51,567 nucleotides of DNA from Nocardioidaceae bacterium. GTDB taxonomy: Bacteria; Actinomycetota; Actinomycetes; Propionibacteriales; Nocardioidaceae. Positions 8,431 through 16,400 of the stretch are shown one piece after another. The position numbers and the translations under genes are program-made. The stretch is from the NCBI GenBank assembly GCA_017744365.1, contig JAGIBL010000012.1, positions 1 through 51,567 of the forward strand, read 5' to 3'. The number at the start of each line of letters is the position of its first letter. Positions within the stretch are counted from its first letter, which is position 1. Below the pieces are notes generated by a model. That model made no database searches, was not told the DNA's origin, and saw only the letters and a list, made by a program, of their open reading frames with translations.

Positions 8431-9419
8431 GCCGCGGTCTCGCGGTGACGGTGGACCTGCCCCGGCTGCGCGCCGAGGTCCGGGTCCGGCCCGGCAGCAC
8501 GGTCGCGGTGGTCGGGCCCAACGGCGCCGGCAAGACCACGCTCGTCGAGGCGGCGGCGGGCACGGCCCCCGGGCGGACGTCGTACGACGGGGAGGACTGG
8601 TCCGGGCTGCCGCCGTACCGGCGCAGCGTCGGGATGGTCTTCCAGGAGCACCTGCTGTTCCCGCACCTCGACGCCCGCGACAACGTGGCCTTCGGCCTGC
8701 AGGCCCGCGGCGTACGACGACACGGGGCCCGGCGTACGGCGGAGCGCTGGCTGTCCCGGATCGGGCTGCCGGACGTCGCCCGGCAACGGCCGGCCGCGCT
8801 GTCCGGAGGTCAGGCCCAGCGGGTCGCGCTCGCCCGGGCGCTGGCGACCCAGCCGCGGGTGCTGCTGCTCGACGAACCGTTCGCCGCCCTCGACGTCGCG
8901 GCCGGGGCGCAGCTGCGGCTGCTGCTGGCCGCGCACCTGCGCGACTTCGAGGGCGTGACCCTGCTGGTCACCCACGACGCCATCGACGCCCGCGCGCTCG
9001 CCGACGAGGTGGTGGTGCTCGAGCACGGCACCGTCGCCCAGGTCGGCACCCCGGCCGAGATCGCCGAGGCCCCGGCCACCGCGCACGCGGCCCGGCTGCT
9101 GGGCCTCAACGTGCTCGCCGCCGAAGAGGTGGTCGTGCCCGGGCACGCGCCGCCCGGCACGCTGGTCACGTTCGCGCCCTCGGCGGTGACGCTGACCGTC
9201 GACGAGCCGGCCGGCTCCGCCCGCAACCGCTGGCAGGGCGTCGTGCACACCGCGGTCGAGCGCGACGGCATCGTCCGGGTGCACCTGCGCGGGGCGCACG
9301 ACCTGTACGCCGACGTCACGCCCGCCGCGGTCGACGACCTCGGCCTGGAGCCCGGACGAGCGGCCTGGGCATCGGTCAAGGCGACCGAGGTGACCGTGTT
9401 GGCGGACGGGCCGACCTGA
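8427..9419 (+). CDS. modC: Molybdate ABC transporter ATP-binding protein ModC
   Basis: A 330-residue ABC ATPase powering ModB. Walker A is GPNGAGKTT (residues ~28-36), the Q-loop is VFQEHLLFPHLDARDNV, the signature is LSGGQAQRVALARAL, Walker B is VLLLDEPFAALD and the H-loop is LLVTHDA. A C-terminal Mop/TOBE domain (NRWQGVVHTAVERDGIVRVH...AAWASVKATEVTV) binds oxyanion and is thought to give feedback inhibition. The GTG start overlaps the modB stop by 4 bp. No Mo-cofactor synthesis gene follows; glpX begins instead under its own promoter. Confidence 0.95.
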   Translation: MSRGLAVTVDLPRLRAEVRVRPGSTVAVVGPNGAGKTTLVEAAAGTAPGRTSYDGEDWSGLPPYRRSVGMVFQEHLLFPHLDARDNVAFGLQARGVRRHGARRTAERWLSRIGLPDVARQRPAALSGGQAQRVALARALATQPRVLLLDEPFAALDVAAGAQLRLLLAAHLRDFEGVTLLVTHDAIDARALADEVVVLEHGTVAQVGTPAEIAEAPATAHAARLLGLNVLAAEEVVVPGHAPPGTLVTFAPSAVTLTVDEPAGSARNRWQGVVHTAVERDGIVRVHLRGAHDLYADVTPAAVDDLGLEPGRAAWASVKATEVTVLADGPT

Positions 9420-9427
9420 CGGACCGG

Positions 9428-9433
9428 TAACAT
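9428..9433 (+). promoter_or_regulatory. -10 box TAACAT of glpX (leaderless start)
   Basis: TAACAT is followed by 6 nt and then the glpX ATG, without a Shine-Dalgarno. The box lies 8 bp after the modC stop, so glpX is transcribed separately from the mod operon. Confidence 0.6.
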
Positions 9434-9439
9434 CGGACC

Positions 9440-10462
9440 ATGTCCGACCACCTCCCCGAAGCGCTCGCCGTCGCCCCGACCTCGCCGGACCGCAACCTGG
9501 CCCTGGAGCTGGTCCGGGTGACCGAGGCCGCCGCCATGGCCGCCGGGCGCTGGGTGGGCAAGGGCGACAAGAACGGCGCGGACGGCGTCGCGGTCAACGC
9601 GATGCGGACCCTGATCTCGACCGTCAGCATGCGCGGCACCGTGGTCATCGGTGAGGGCGAGAAGGACAACGCCCCGATGCTCTACAACGGTGAGCAGGTC
9701 GGCTCGGGCGAGGGCGCGGAGTGCGACGTCGCGGTCGACCCGATCGACGGCACCACCTTGACCGCGAAGGGCATGGCCAACGCGATCTCCGTGCTGGCGG
9801 TGGCGCCGCGCGGCTCGATGTACGACCCCTCGGCGGTCTTCTACATGGAGAAGCTGGTGACCGGTCCGGAGGCGGCCGACGTCGTCGACATCCGCTATCC
9901 CGTCGCGGAGAACATCCACCAGGTCGCCAAGGCCAAGGGCAGCGCGCCCGAGGACGTGACCGTGGTCCTGCTGGACCGCCCGCGGCACGAGCAGCTGGCC
10001 CGGGAGATCCGCGAGACCGGGGCCCGGATCAAGTTCATCACCGACGGCGACGTGGCCGGCGCCATCATGGCCGCTCGCGCGGAGACCGGCATCGACCTGC
10101 TCATGGGCGTCGGCGGTACCCCGGAGGGCATCATCGCCGCCTGCGCGATGAAGTGCCTCGACGGCGTGATCCAGGGCCGGCTCTGGCCGACCGACGAGGC
10201 CGAGCGGGAGCGGGCCCTGGACGCCGGGCACGACCTGGACCGGGTGCTGTTCACCGACGACCTCGTCTCCGGCGACGACTGCTTCTTCGTGGCCACCGGC
10301 ATCACCGACGGCGAGCTGATGCGCGGGGTCCGCTACCGGGCCGGGGGCGCGTCCACGCACTCGCTGGTGATGCGCAGCCGCAGCGGAACGATCCGGGAGA
10401 TCCTCAGCGACCACAAGCTCAGCAAGCTGCGCGCCTACGCGAACGTCGATTTCGAGCGCTGA
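9440..10462 (+). CDS. glpX: Class II fructose-1,6-bisphosphatase GlpX
   Basis: A 340-residue GlpX-type phosphatase that converts fructose-1,6-bisphosphate to fructose-6-phosphate in gluconeogenesis. Metal and substrate motifs are [15 protein letters not shown] (residues ~71-85) and [16 protein letters not shown] (~97-112), then [10 protein letters not shown] and [17 protein letters not shown]. In M. tuberculosis the class II enzyme is the main FBPase and lies beside fumC; here fumC is 17 kb away with inserted genes between. It ends convergently 15 bp from a hydrolase gene. Confidence 0.96.
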   Translation: MSDHLPEALAVAPTSPDRNLALELVRVTEAAAMAAGRWVGKGDKNGADGVAVNAMRTLISTVSMRGTVVIGEGEKDNAPMLYNGEQVGSGEGAECDVAVDPIDGTTLTAKGMANAISVLAVAPRGSMYDPSAVFYMEKLVTGPEAADVVDIRYPVAENIHQVAKAKGSAPEDVTVVLLDRPRHEQLAREIRETGARIKFITDGDVAGAIMAARAETGIDLLMGVGGTPEGIIAACAMKCLDGVIQGRLWPTDEAERERALDAGHDLDRVLFTDDLVSGDDCFFVATGITDGELMRGVRYRAGGASTHSLVMRSRSGTIREILSDHKLSKLRAYANVDFER

Positions 10463-10471
10463 CGCAGCGCT
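10455..10471. terminator. Stem-loop at the glpX/hydrolase convergent junction
   Basis: AGCGCT-GACGC-AGCGCT forms a 6-bp stem with a 5-nt loop, overlapping the glpX stop codon. There is no U-tract, so this is a weak candidate bidirectional terminator. Confidence 0.3.
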
Positions 10472-10477
10472 GAGCAG

Positions 10478-11257
10478 CTACGCGGTCGCGCCGTCCTCGG
10501 CGTACGCCACCTGCTGACCGTCCAGCGCGTCGCGGACCACGTCGAAGACCAGCGGGTCCAGGGCCATGCCGACGTGGCTGGCGCCGACCTCGACGGGGAT
10601 CGCCGCCGGGTCGATGCAGGCCCGCCAGTCCGCGATCCCGTCGCGCTTGGAGTAGATCGCGGTGAACCCGACCGAGGGGTCCAGTGGCGCCTGGGTCTCC
10701 TCGAAGCTCGCCCGCGCGCACTCCCCGCCGATGCAGTCCTCGCTCATCAGGCCGCGCACGCCCGCCCGGGTCAGCCGGGTGAGCAGGTCGGCGTCGCGGA
10801 CCAGCAGGTCGTGCACCGCACCCGGCGCCAGGATCGGGCTCCCCATCGAGACGATGCCGGCGACCAGGTCGGGGCGCCGCGCCGCCAGCCCGCGCGCCAG
10901 CATGCCGCCCAGGCTGTGCCCGACGATGCTGACCCGGCGGCCGCGGCGCTCGGCGATCTCCTCGAGCCGGCCCTCGAGCCGGTCCGCGGTTTCCCGGGTG
11001 CAGGCCACGTTGACCCGGATCCCCGAGCGGTAGGTGCGGTACCCGGCGCCGCGCAGCATCCAGGCCATCCCGGCCAGGGTCGCGTCGCCGGCCATGAACC
11101 CCGGGACGAGCAGCACGGGCTCCTCACCGGGCGTCCGCCGGCCGACCCGCGAGCGGCGCAGGAACCGGGCCGCCTCGGTGACCACGCTGGCCTCCTGGGC
11201 GAGCGCGCAGAGTCCGCGCGGGCCGGCGAAGCCGTCGGGCTTGAGGAAGTCCGCCAT
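10478..11257 (-). CDS. Alpha/beta hydrolase (lipase/esterase-like)
   Basis: A 259-residue alpha/beta hydrolase. The oxyanion region is EPVLLVPGFMAGDATL, the nucleophile elbow is VGHSLGGMLARGL (Ser within GHSLGG), and the likely catalytic His is in GASHVGMALDP near the C-terminus. No signal peptide is visible, so it is probably cytoplasmic; the substrate is unknown, and the elbow resembles PGAP1/triacylglycerol-lipase types. The start is the ATG of MADFLKPDGF, with GAGGGG about 11 nt upstream; longer in-frame starts up to 11449 would overlap the divergent gene. Four Cys occur in the lid region around SEDCIGGECA. Confidence 0.85.
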   Translation of the reverse strand: MADFLKPDGFAGPRGLCALAQEASVVTEAARFLRRSRVGRRTPGEEPVLLVPGFMAGDATLAGMAWMLRGAGYRTYRSGIRVNVACTRETADRLEGRLEEIAERRGRRVSIVGHSLGGMLARGLAARRPDLVAGIVSMGSPILAPGAVHDLLVRDADLLTRLTRAGVRGLMSEDCIGGECARASFEETQAPLDPSVGFTAIYSKRDGIADWRACIDPAAIPVEVGASHVGMALDPLVFDVVRDALDGQQVAYAEDGATA

Positions 11258-11352
11258 CGGTGAGGTCACCCCTCGAAAGTAGGGGAAACCGTGTCCCACA
11301 GCCGGGATTTCAACAGATTCCGTGGTCACATTCTCCGAGACGGTGCAGCACG

Positions 11353-11358
11353 TAGAAT
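11353..11358 (+). promoter_or_regulatory. -10 box TAGAAT of the 11367 hydrolase gene (leaderless start)
   Basis: TAGAAT is followed by 8 nt and the GTG of the protein beginning MPRFRSRRP. This decides the start: an upstream in-frame GTG at 11322 precedes the box. Confidence 0.5.
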
Positions 11359-11366
11359 TTCGCCTC

Positions 11367-12326
11367 GTGCCCCGCTTCCGTTCCCGCCGCCCCTCCCCCG
11401 CGCCCGCCGACGTCGTCGTCAGCGAGGAGCTGCTCGCGCCGCTGCGCACCGGGATGGAGCTGTGCTACCAGACCTTCGGCGATCCGGCGGACGAGCCGCT
11501 GCTGCTGGTGATGGGCCTGGGCGGCCCGATGACCTGGTGGGACGCCGGGCTGTGCCGGCTGCTCGCGCAGAGCGGCTTCTACGTGATCCGGTACGACAAC
11601 CGGGACACCGGCCGGTCCAGCCGCGGCACCGGCCGGGTCACCCGCCCGATGCTGGTACGCGCCTTCGTCGGAGCCAAGGTCGAGGCGCCGTACGGGATCG
11701 CGGACCTGGCCGAGGACGGGTTCGGCCTCCTGGACCACCTCGGCATCGAATCCGCGCACGTCACCGGGGTGAGCATGGGCGGGATGATCGCGCAGACGAT
11801 GGCGATCGCACACCCCGACCGGGTCCGCAGCCTGGTCTCGATCATGTCGACCACCGGCCGTCGGACCGTCGGCTGGCAGGACCCGCGGATCCTTCCGGTG
11901 ATGCTGGCGCCCAAGGGCCAGGGCCTCGAGGCGTACGTCGCGGCAGCCGCCCGGATGGGCGCGCTCATCGGCTCGCCGCAGTACCCCGAGTCCGCCGAGT
12001 CCTCCCGGGCCCGGGCCGAGGAGACCTACACCCGTGGGATCAGCGCCGCCGGCGTGCTGCGGCAGATGCTCGCGGTGCTCACCCAGCCCGACCGCGCGCC
12101 CGCGCTGGCCAGGCTCCACCTGCCGGCCGCGGTCATCCACGGCATGGAGGACCGGATGGTGAACCCGTCGGGCGGCCGGGCGACCGCGCGGGCGATCCCC
12201 GGCGCCCAGCTGCTGCTGATCCCGGGCATGGGCCACGACCTGCCGCCGGAGCTGTGGGAGACCTTCCGCGACGTCATCCGGCACACCGCCGACAAGGCGG
12301 CGGTCAGCGAGGCCGCGGCCAGCTGA
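11367..12326 (+). CDS. Alpha/beta fold hydrolase
   Basis: A 319-residue alpha/beta hydrolase of the epoxide-hydrolase/esterase type. Motifs: LLLVMGLGGPMTWWD (oxyanion hole), YDNRDTGRSS, the nucleophile elbow VTGVSMGGMIAQTMA (Ser), AVIHGMEDRMV (acid) and LIPGMGHDLPPELW (His). The substrate is not predictable. The GTG start follows a TAGAAT box. The stop TGA shares one base with the ATG of the downstream lipoprotein gene (TGATG), so the two are co-transcribed. Confidence 0.87.
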   Translation: MPRFRSRRPSPAPADVVVSEELLAPLRTGMELCYQTFGDPADEPLLLVMGLGGPMTWWDAGLCRLLAQSGFYVIRYDNRDTGRSSRGTGRVTRPMLVRAFVGAKVEAPYGIADLAEDGFGLLDHLGIESAHVTGVSMGGMIAQTMAIAHPDRVRSLVSIMSTTGRRTVGWQDPRILPVMLAPKGQGLEAYVAAAARMGALIGSPQYPESAESSRARAEETYTRGISAAGVLRQMLAVLTQPDRAPALARLHLPAAVIHGMEDRMVNPSGGRATARAIPGAQLLLIPGMGHDLPPELWETFRDVIRHTADKAAVSEAAAS

Positions 12327-13438
12327 TGCGCCGGGTCCGCGCTGTCCCCGTCCTCCTGACCACGCTCGCACTCGCGGCCACCGGCTGCTCGTTCAGCTCG
12401 GTCGACCCGCACACGACGGTGCACGTCTCCGGCCGGGCCCTGGACGCCGCGGGCAGACCGCTCGACGGCACGAAGGTGCTGCTGTTCAAGGAGGCCGACC
12501 TCGGCGAGGTGGTCTTCGGCACCGCCCTGGTCCTCGGCTCGCTCTCGACGATCTGCCTGCTGCCGGACGCGCCCGGCATCTGCGAGAAGGCCCGGCACGC
12601 CACCACGGACGCCGCCGGCCGCTACCGGTTCACCCTGAAGGGCGAGGACACCCAGGGCTCGCTCGGTACCGAGGCCACTCTCGACGTCGTGGTCGGCGGC
12701 GGGCCGGGCGGCTCCAGCACCACGGTCGGCTTCCACGCCAAGGACACCGAGGTCGAGGTCCCGGACGTCCGGCTGGCCGACCTGGCCGCGCGCCACGCTG
12801 GCCTGACAGTGACCTGGAAGCCGCTGCCCCGGGCGGCCGGGCGCGAGCCGTCGTACGCGGTGCAGCTGTACGACGGGCGCACCCGCTCCGCGGTCTGGTC
12901 GCAGCCCGCCCGCGGCGGCCGCGCGACCCTGGACCCGCGGGTGCTCGAGGACAGCCACGGCGCCGTCGCGGTCGGCGCCACCGCCGAGCTGCCGGGCGGC
13001 CGCAACACCGGCACCGTGCACGCCTCCTACCTCTCCCGCCGGCTCCCGGTCACCGCGACGGCGGGCGCCCCGCCCTCGCGCGGGAAGACGTGCGCACCGG
13101 TGGCCGGAACCAGCGTCGGCCGGTTCGCGGCCTGTCCCGTGACCGACGGCGACCTGGACCGGCCGGGCCGCCTGCCGAGCTCGAAGGACGGGGTCACCAC
13201 CGGTGTGGTCGTCGACCTCGGCCGGGTCCGCCGGATCGACCTGGTGGTCGCCCGCGGGTACGCCGGCCAGCTGCTCGTCGAGGTGTCCTCCGACGGGCGC
13301 ACCTACCGGACCGTGGCCACCGGCTCGGGCAGGACCGTCGCCTTGGAGCCGAAGGGCCCGGCCAGCGCCCGCTACGTCCGGCTGCGCTCGGCCACGGGGC
13401 TCGACGAGAGCCTCGGGGCCGAGCTCAGCATCTGGTGA
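12326..13438 (+). CDS. Putative lipoprotein with carboxypeptidase-regulatory-like and discoidin-like regions
   Basis: A 370-residue lipoprotein: signal peptide with lipobox LAATGC (Cys21). Residues ~32-150 look like a carboxypeptidase-regulatory/transthyretin-type beta sandwich (VHVSGRALDAAGRPLDGTKVLLF ... TTDAAGRYRFTL). The C-terminal ~110 residues resemble a galactose-binding/F5-8 type C fold (GVVVDLGRVRRIDLVVARGYAGQLLVEVSSDGRTYRTVA ... ARYVRLRSATG). It is translationally coupled to the upstream hydrolase. Carbohydrate or surface binding is inferred; no enzymatic motif was seen. It ends 7 bp from the convergent giant gene. Confidence 0.78.
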   Translation: MRRVRAVPVLLTTLALAATGCSFSSVDPHTTVHVSGRALDAAGRPLDGTKVLLFKEADLGEVVFGTALVLGSLSTICLLPDAPGICEKARHATTDAAGRYRFTLKGEDTQGSLGTEATLDVVVGGGPGGSSTTVGFHAKDTEVEVPDVRLADLAARHAGLTVTWKPLPRAAGREPSYAVQLYDGRTRSAVWSQPARGGRATLDPRVLEDSHGAVAVGATAELPGGRNTGTVHASYLSRRLPVTATAGAPPSRGKTCAPVAGTSVGRFAACPVTDGDLDRPGRLPSSKDGVTTGVVVDLGRVRRIDLVVARGYAGQLLVEVSSDGRTYRTVATGSGRTVALEPKGPASARYVRLRSATGLDESLGAELSIW

Positions 13439-13445
13439 GGAGCCC

Positions 13446-16400
13446 TCAGATCCGCGAGTGGCAGGAGAGTCCTGCCCCCAGGTCGTGGCCGTACGGCGAG
13501 GTGAAGTACATGACCACGTCCACCACGAAGTCCGGCACGCTGAACCCGAGCAGGTTCGGGTCCGGGGTGACCAGCCACGCCGGCGGGTTCCCGTCGGACG
13601 GCGGCTGACCCAGCGAGAAGGACGAGCCCGAGGTGCTGCCTTCCGCGTGCGGGCGGAACTTGATGTCGAAGTCGCAGTACCCGGCGAGCACATCGATGAC
13701 CGTCTGGCTCCACGAGGTCGCCAGCCTGTTCGACGCGATCCGGAAGTGGTCGATCACGTTGTTCAGGTCGATGTTGGTCGTCGGCACGTTGACGATGTTG
13801 ATGTCGACGTCCCCGAACGGCGTCGGGATCTCCAGGCGGAGCTTGTCCCGCAGCGAGATGTGGGTGTCGCTGTCGATGCCGAGGGTGAAGTTGTCGTAGT
13901 CACCCTTGATACCGGTGGTGACACCCAGGTCGAGCTGCAGCTCGCTGGCGTCCTTGAAGCCGAGGGTCAGCTTGCGGATGTCGATGTTCACGCCCAGCGA
14001 ACCGGTGTTGGTCAGCGGGCCCGCCTCGAAGCCGAGGTCGACGTCCGTGCTCACCCCGCCGGCGGCGTCGAGCAGGAACTTGTGGGTGGCCGGCGAGGAG
14101 CCGATCTTCAGCGAGGTCCCGTCGAGCTGACCGGTGACCGTGCTGCCCATGTCCTCGATCTGCAGCGCCACCGCGGCCTTCACGTCCACCGGGTCGGCGA
14201 TGGCCGCCTTGGCGACCGCGTCGATGTCCAGGCCCGGCTGGCTGGCCGTGAAGGTGAAGTCCGGCGCCGAGACGTTCTTCGTCCCGTCGTCGGCCGTGCC
14301 GCGACCGATCTGCAGGTTGACCGTGCTGGGCACGTCACCGAGGTGCACCGAGGCCGCGAAGTCGGCGTCGCCCGCCTTCTTGTAGGACGCGGTGATGTCG
14401 TCGATGCCCTGGCTCATCGCGATCCCGACCGTCTTGGCGTTCGCGCCGAAGCCGGCGTTCACGTTGATGCTCGACGGGATCTGGCTGATCTCCAGCTTGG
14501 CGTCGTCGGTGTTGCCGTACGTCGCCTCGGCGGTGAGCTTGCCCAGCGTCTGGGTGGCGTTGTAGCTCAGGCTCAGGTTGTGCGTCCCGTCGCCCGCGGT
14601 CGAGGTCAGGAACGGCCCGAACGTGAAGTCCACCGGCGAGGCGGTCGGCACCTTCTGCTGCAGCAGCAGCGTCAGCGGCTGGGGCGCGATCTTGTTCAGC
14701 TTCGCGTCCACCACCAGGGTGTCGTTGCTCGGGTGGTAGCCACCCACCGCGTACGTGCCGGCCGGCGAGTTGAGGTCCAGCTTGTCCGGCAGGCCGGTCA
14801 GGTGCAGGAACGCCTTGACCGCCTTGTCGGCACCGTCCGGACCCGCGGCCCCGTCGCGCACCGAGACACCGTGCACGGCGGGCGGCACCGGGGTAGCCGC
14901 CAGCGCGGCCGCCTTGCCGGCCTCGACGGAGACCGTCAGGGTCGGGTTGCTGTCACCGGTGTAGGTGATCCGGCCGCCCTCGCTGCGCAGCTTGACCGCG
15001 GACGGCAGGTGGTTGAACTCGCCGGTCGCCTTCAGCTGCGTGGTGTCCTTCAGGTCGATCTGCGAGCCGAACCGGAAGTCGCCCTGGTCGCCCATGTTGA
15101 GCTCGGCCTCGAAGCCGCCGCCGGTCTCGCCGGCGAGCTTGGTGAAGCTCACCTTGTGCAGCTTGCTGATCCGCAGGCTGGCGTCGAGCTCGCCCGAGGC
15201 CTCGTCGTACGACGCGTTGAGGTGGTCGCCCTCGAGCTCGTCGGCCTCGCCGTGGTTGGTGACCTGGGCCTGGATGGACCCGATCCCGTCACCGGGCGCG
15301 TTGAACAGCACGTTGCCGTTGGCCCACGAGGCGTCCCACGCCACCGGGATCCCGGTGATGGTCAGCCCGGCGTCGAAGTCGCGGTCGCTGTGCAGCGTCG
15401 CACCGGTCAGGTGCGCCTCGGCCGAGACCAGCCCGGTCTTGGCGAACGCGTCCCACTCCAGCTTGGCGTTGGCGCCGTCGAAGACGAGCCCGATCTGCTT
15501 CGGTACGTCCTTGATCTGCACCGCCACCTTGTCGCCGCCCTTGCGGAACAGGTTGGTGGCGATCTCGTCGATCGGGCCGCTGGCCTCGTAGGTGACCTTG
15601 TTGTCCACCTGGGTGACGGTGATCTCCGCCGGCACCTTGTCGATGAACCCGGTCAGGGTCAGCTCCGGCGTGGTCACGAACGCCCGGAACAGGCGCGGGG
15701 CGCTGTTCTTGACGGTCGCGTGCAGCTGACCGGCGGTGGTGGCCACGCTCAGCAGGCTGAGCCCGGAGTACTGCAGCTCGGCGTGCGTGCTGTCCTTCAG
15801 GTCCGTGTTCAGGTAGGCATGGTCGTCGGTGGTGTCCGGGCTCTCGAACTTCCCGTCGGTGCCGTACTGGAACAGGATCTGGCCGATGTCGGAGGAACCG
15901 GGCTCGGCGTCCGCCGCCGTCCGGGCGTCGAACACGATCGGGTCCAGCCCGCTGACCTTCATGTACTTCGGCAGGTTGCTGATCGTGCCGTGCAGCACCA
16001 GGCCGTCCGGCTTCTCGGTGTAGCCGAGGTCGATCGACCCGAGCCGCGAGTCCGCGTCGTAGCTGACCGACGGGGTCTCACCCGAGGTGTTCCAGGCCAG
16101 CCCGATCTTCTTGGGCAGGTCGGTCAGCTTCGCCGAGGCAGACATCTTGGTGTCGCGCTGCTCGAAGCTGGCAGTCAGCTCCGGGATCACGCTGTCCGCG
16201 TCGTACGTCGCCGTCCCGTTCTTCGGGTCGAAGGTGACATCGACCTTCTTCGGCAGCGCTGAGATACGGGCCCGGGCGAGGACGTCGAGCTGAGCCTCGT
16301 CGTCCTTCAGGTCCGCGATCGCCTCGAACGACTGGCCGCCCGGGTTGAGGCCGAGCCCGACCGCGGTGCTGGCGGTGCCGTCGAAGTGCGCCGAGGAGAA

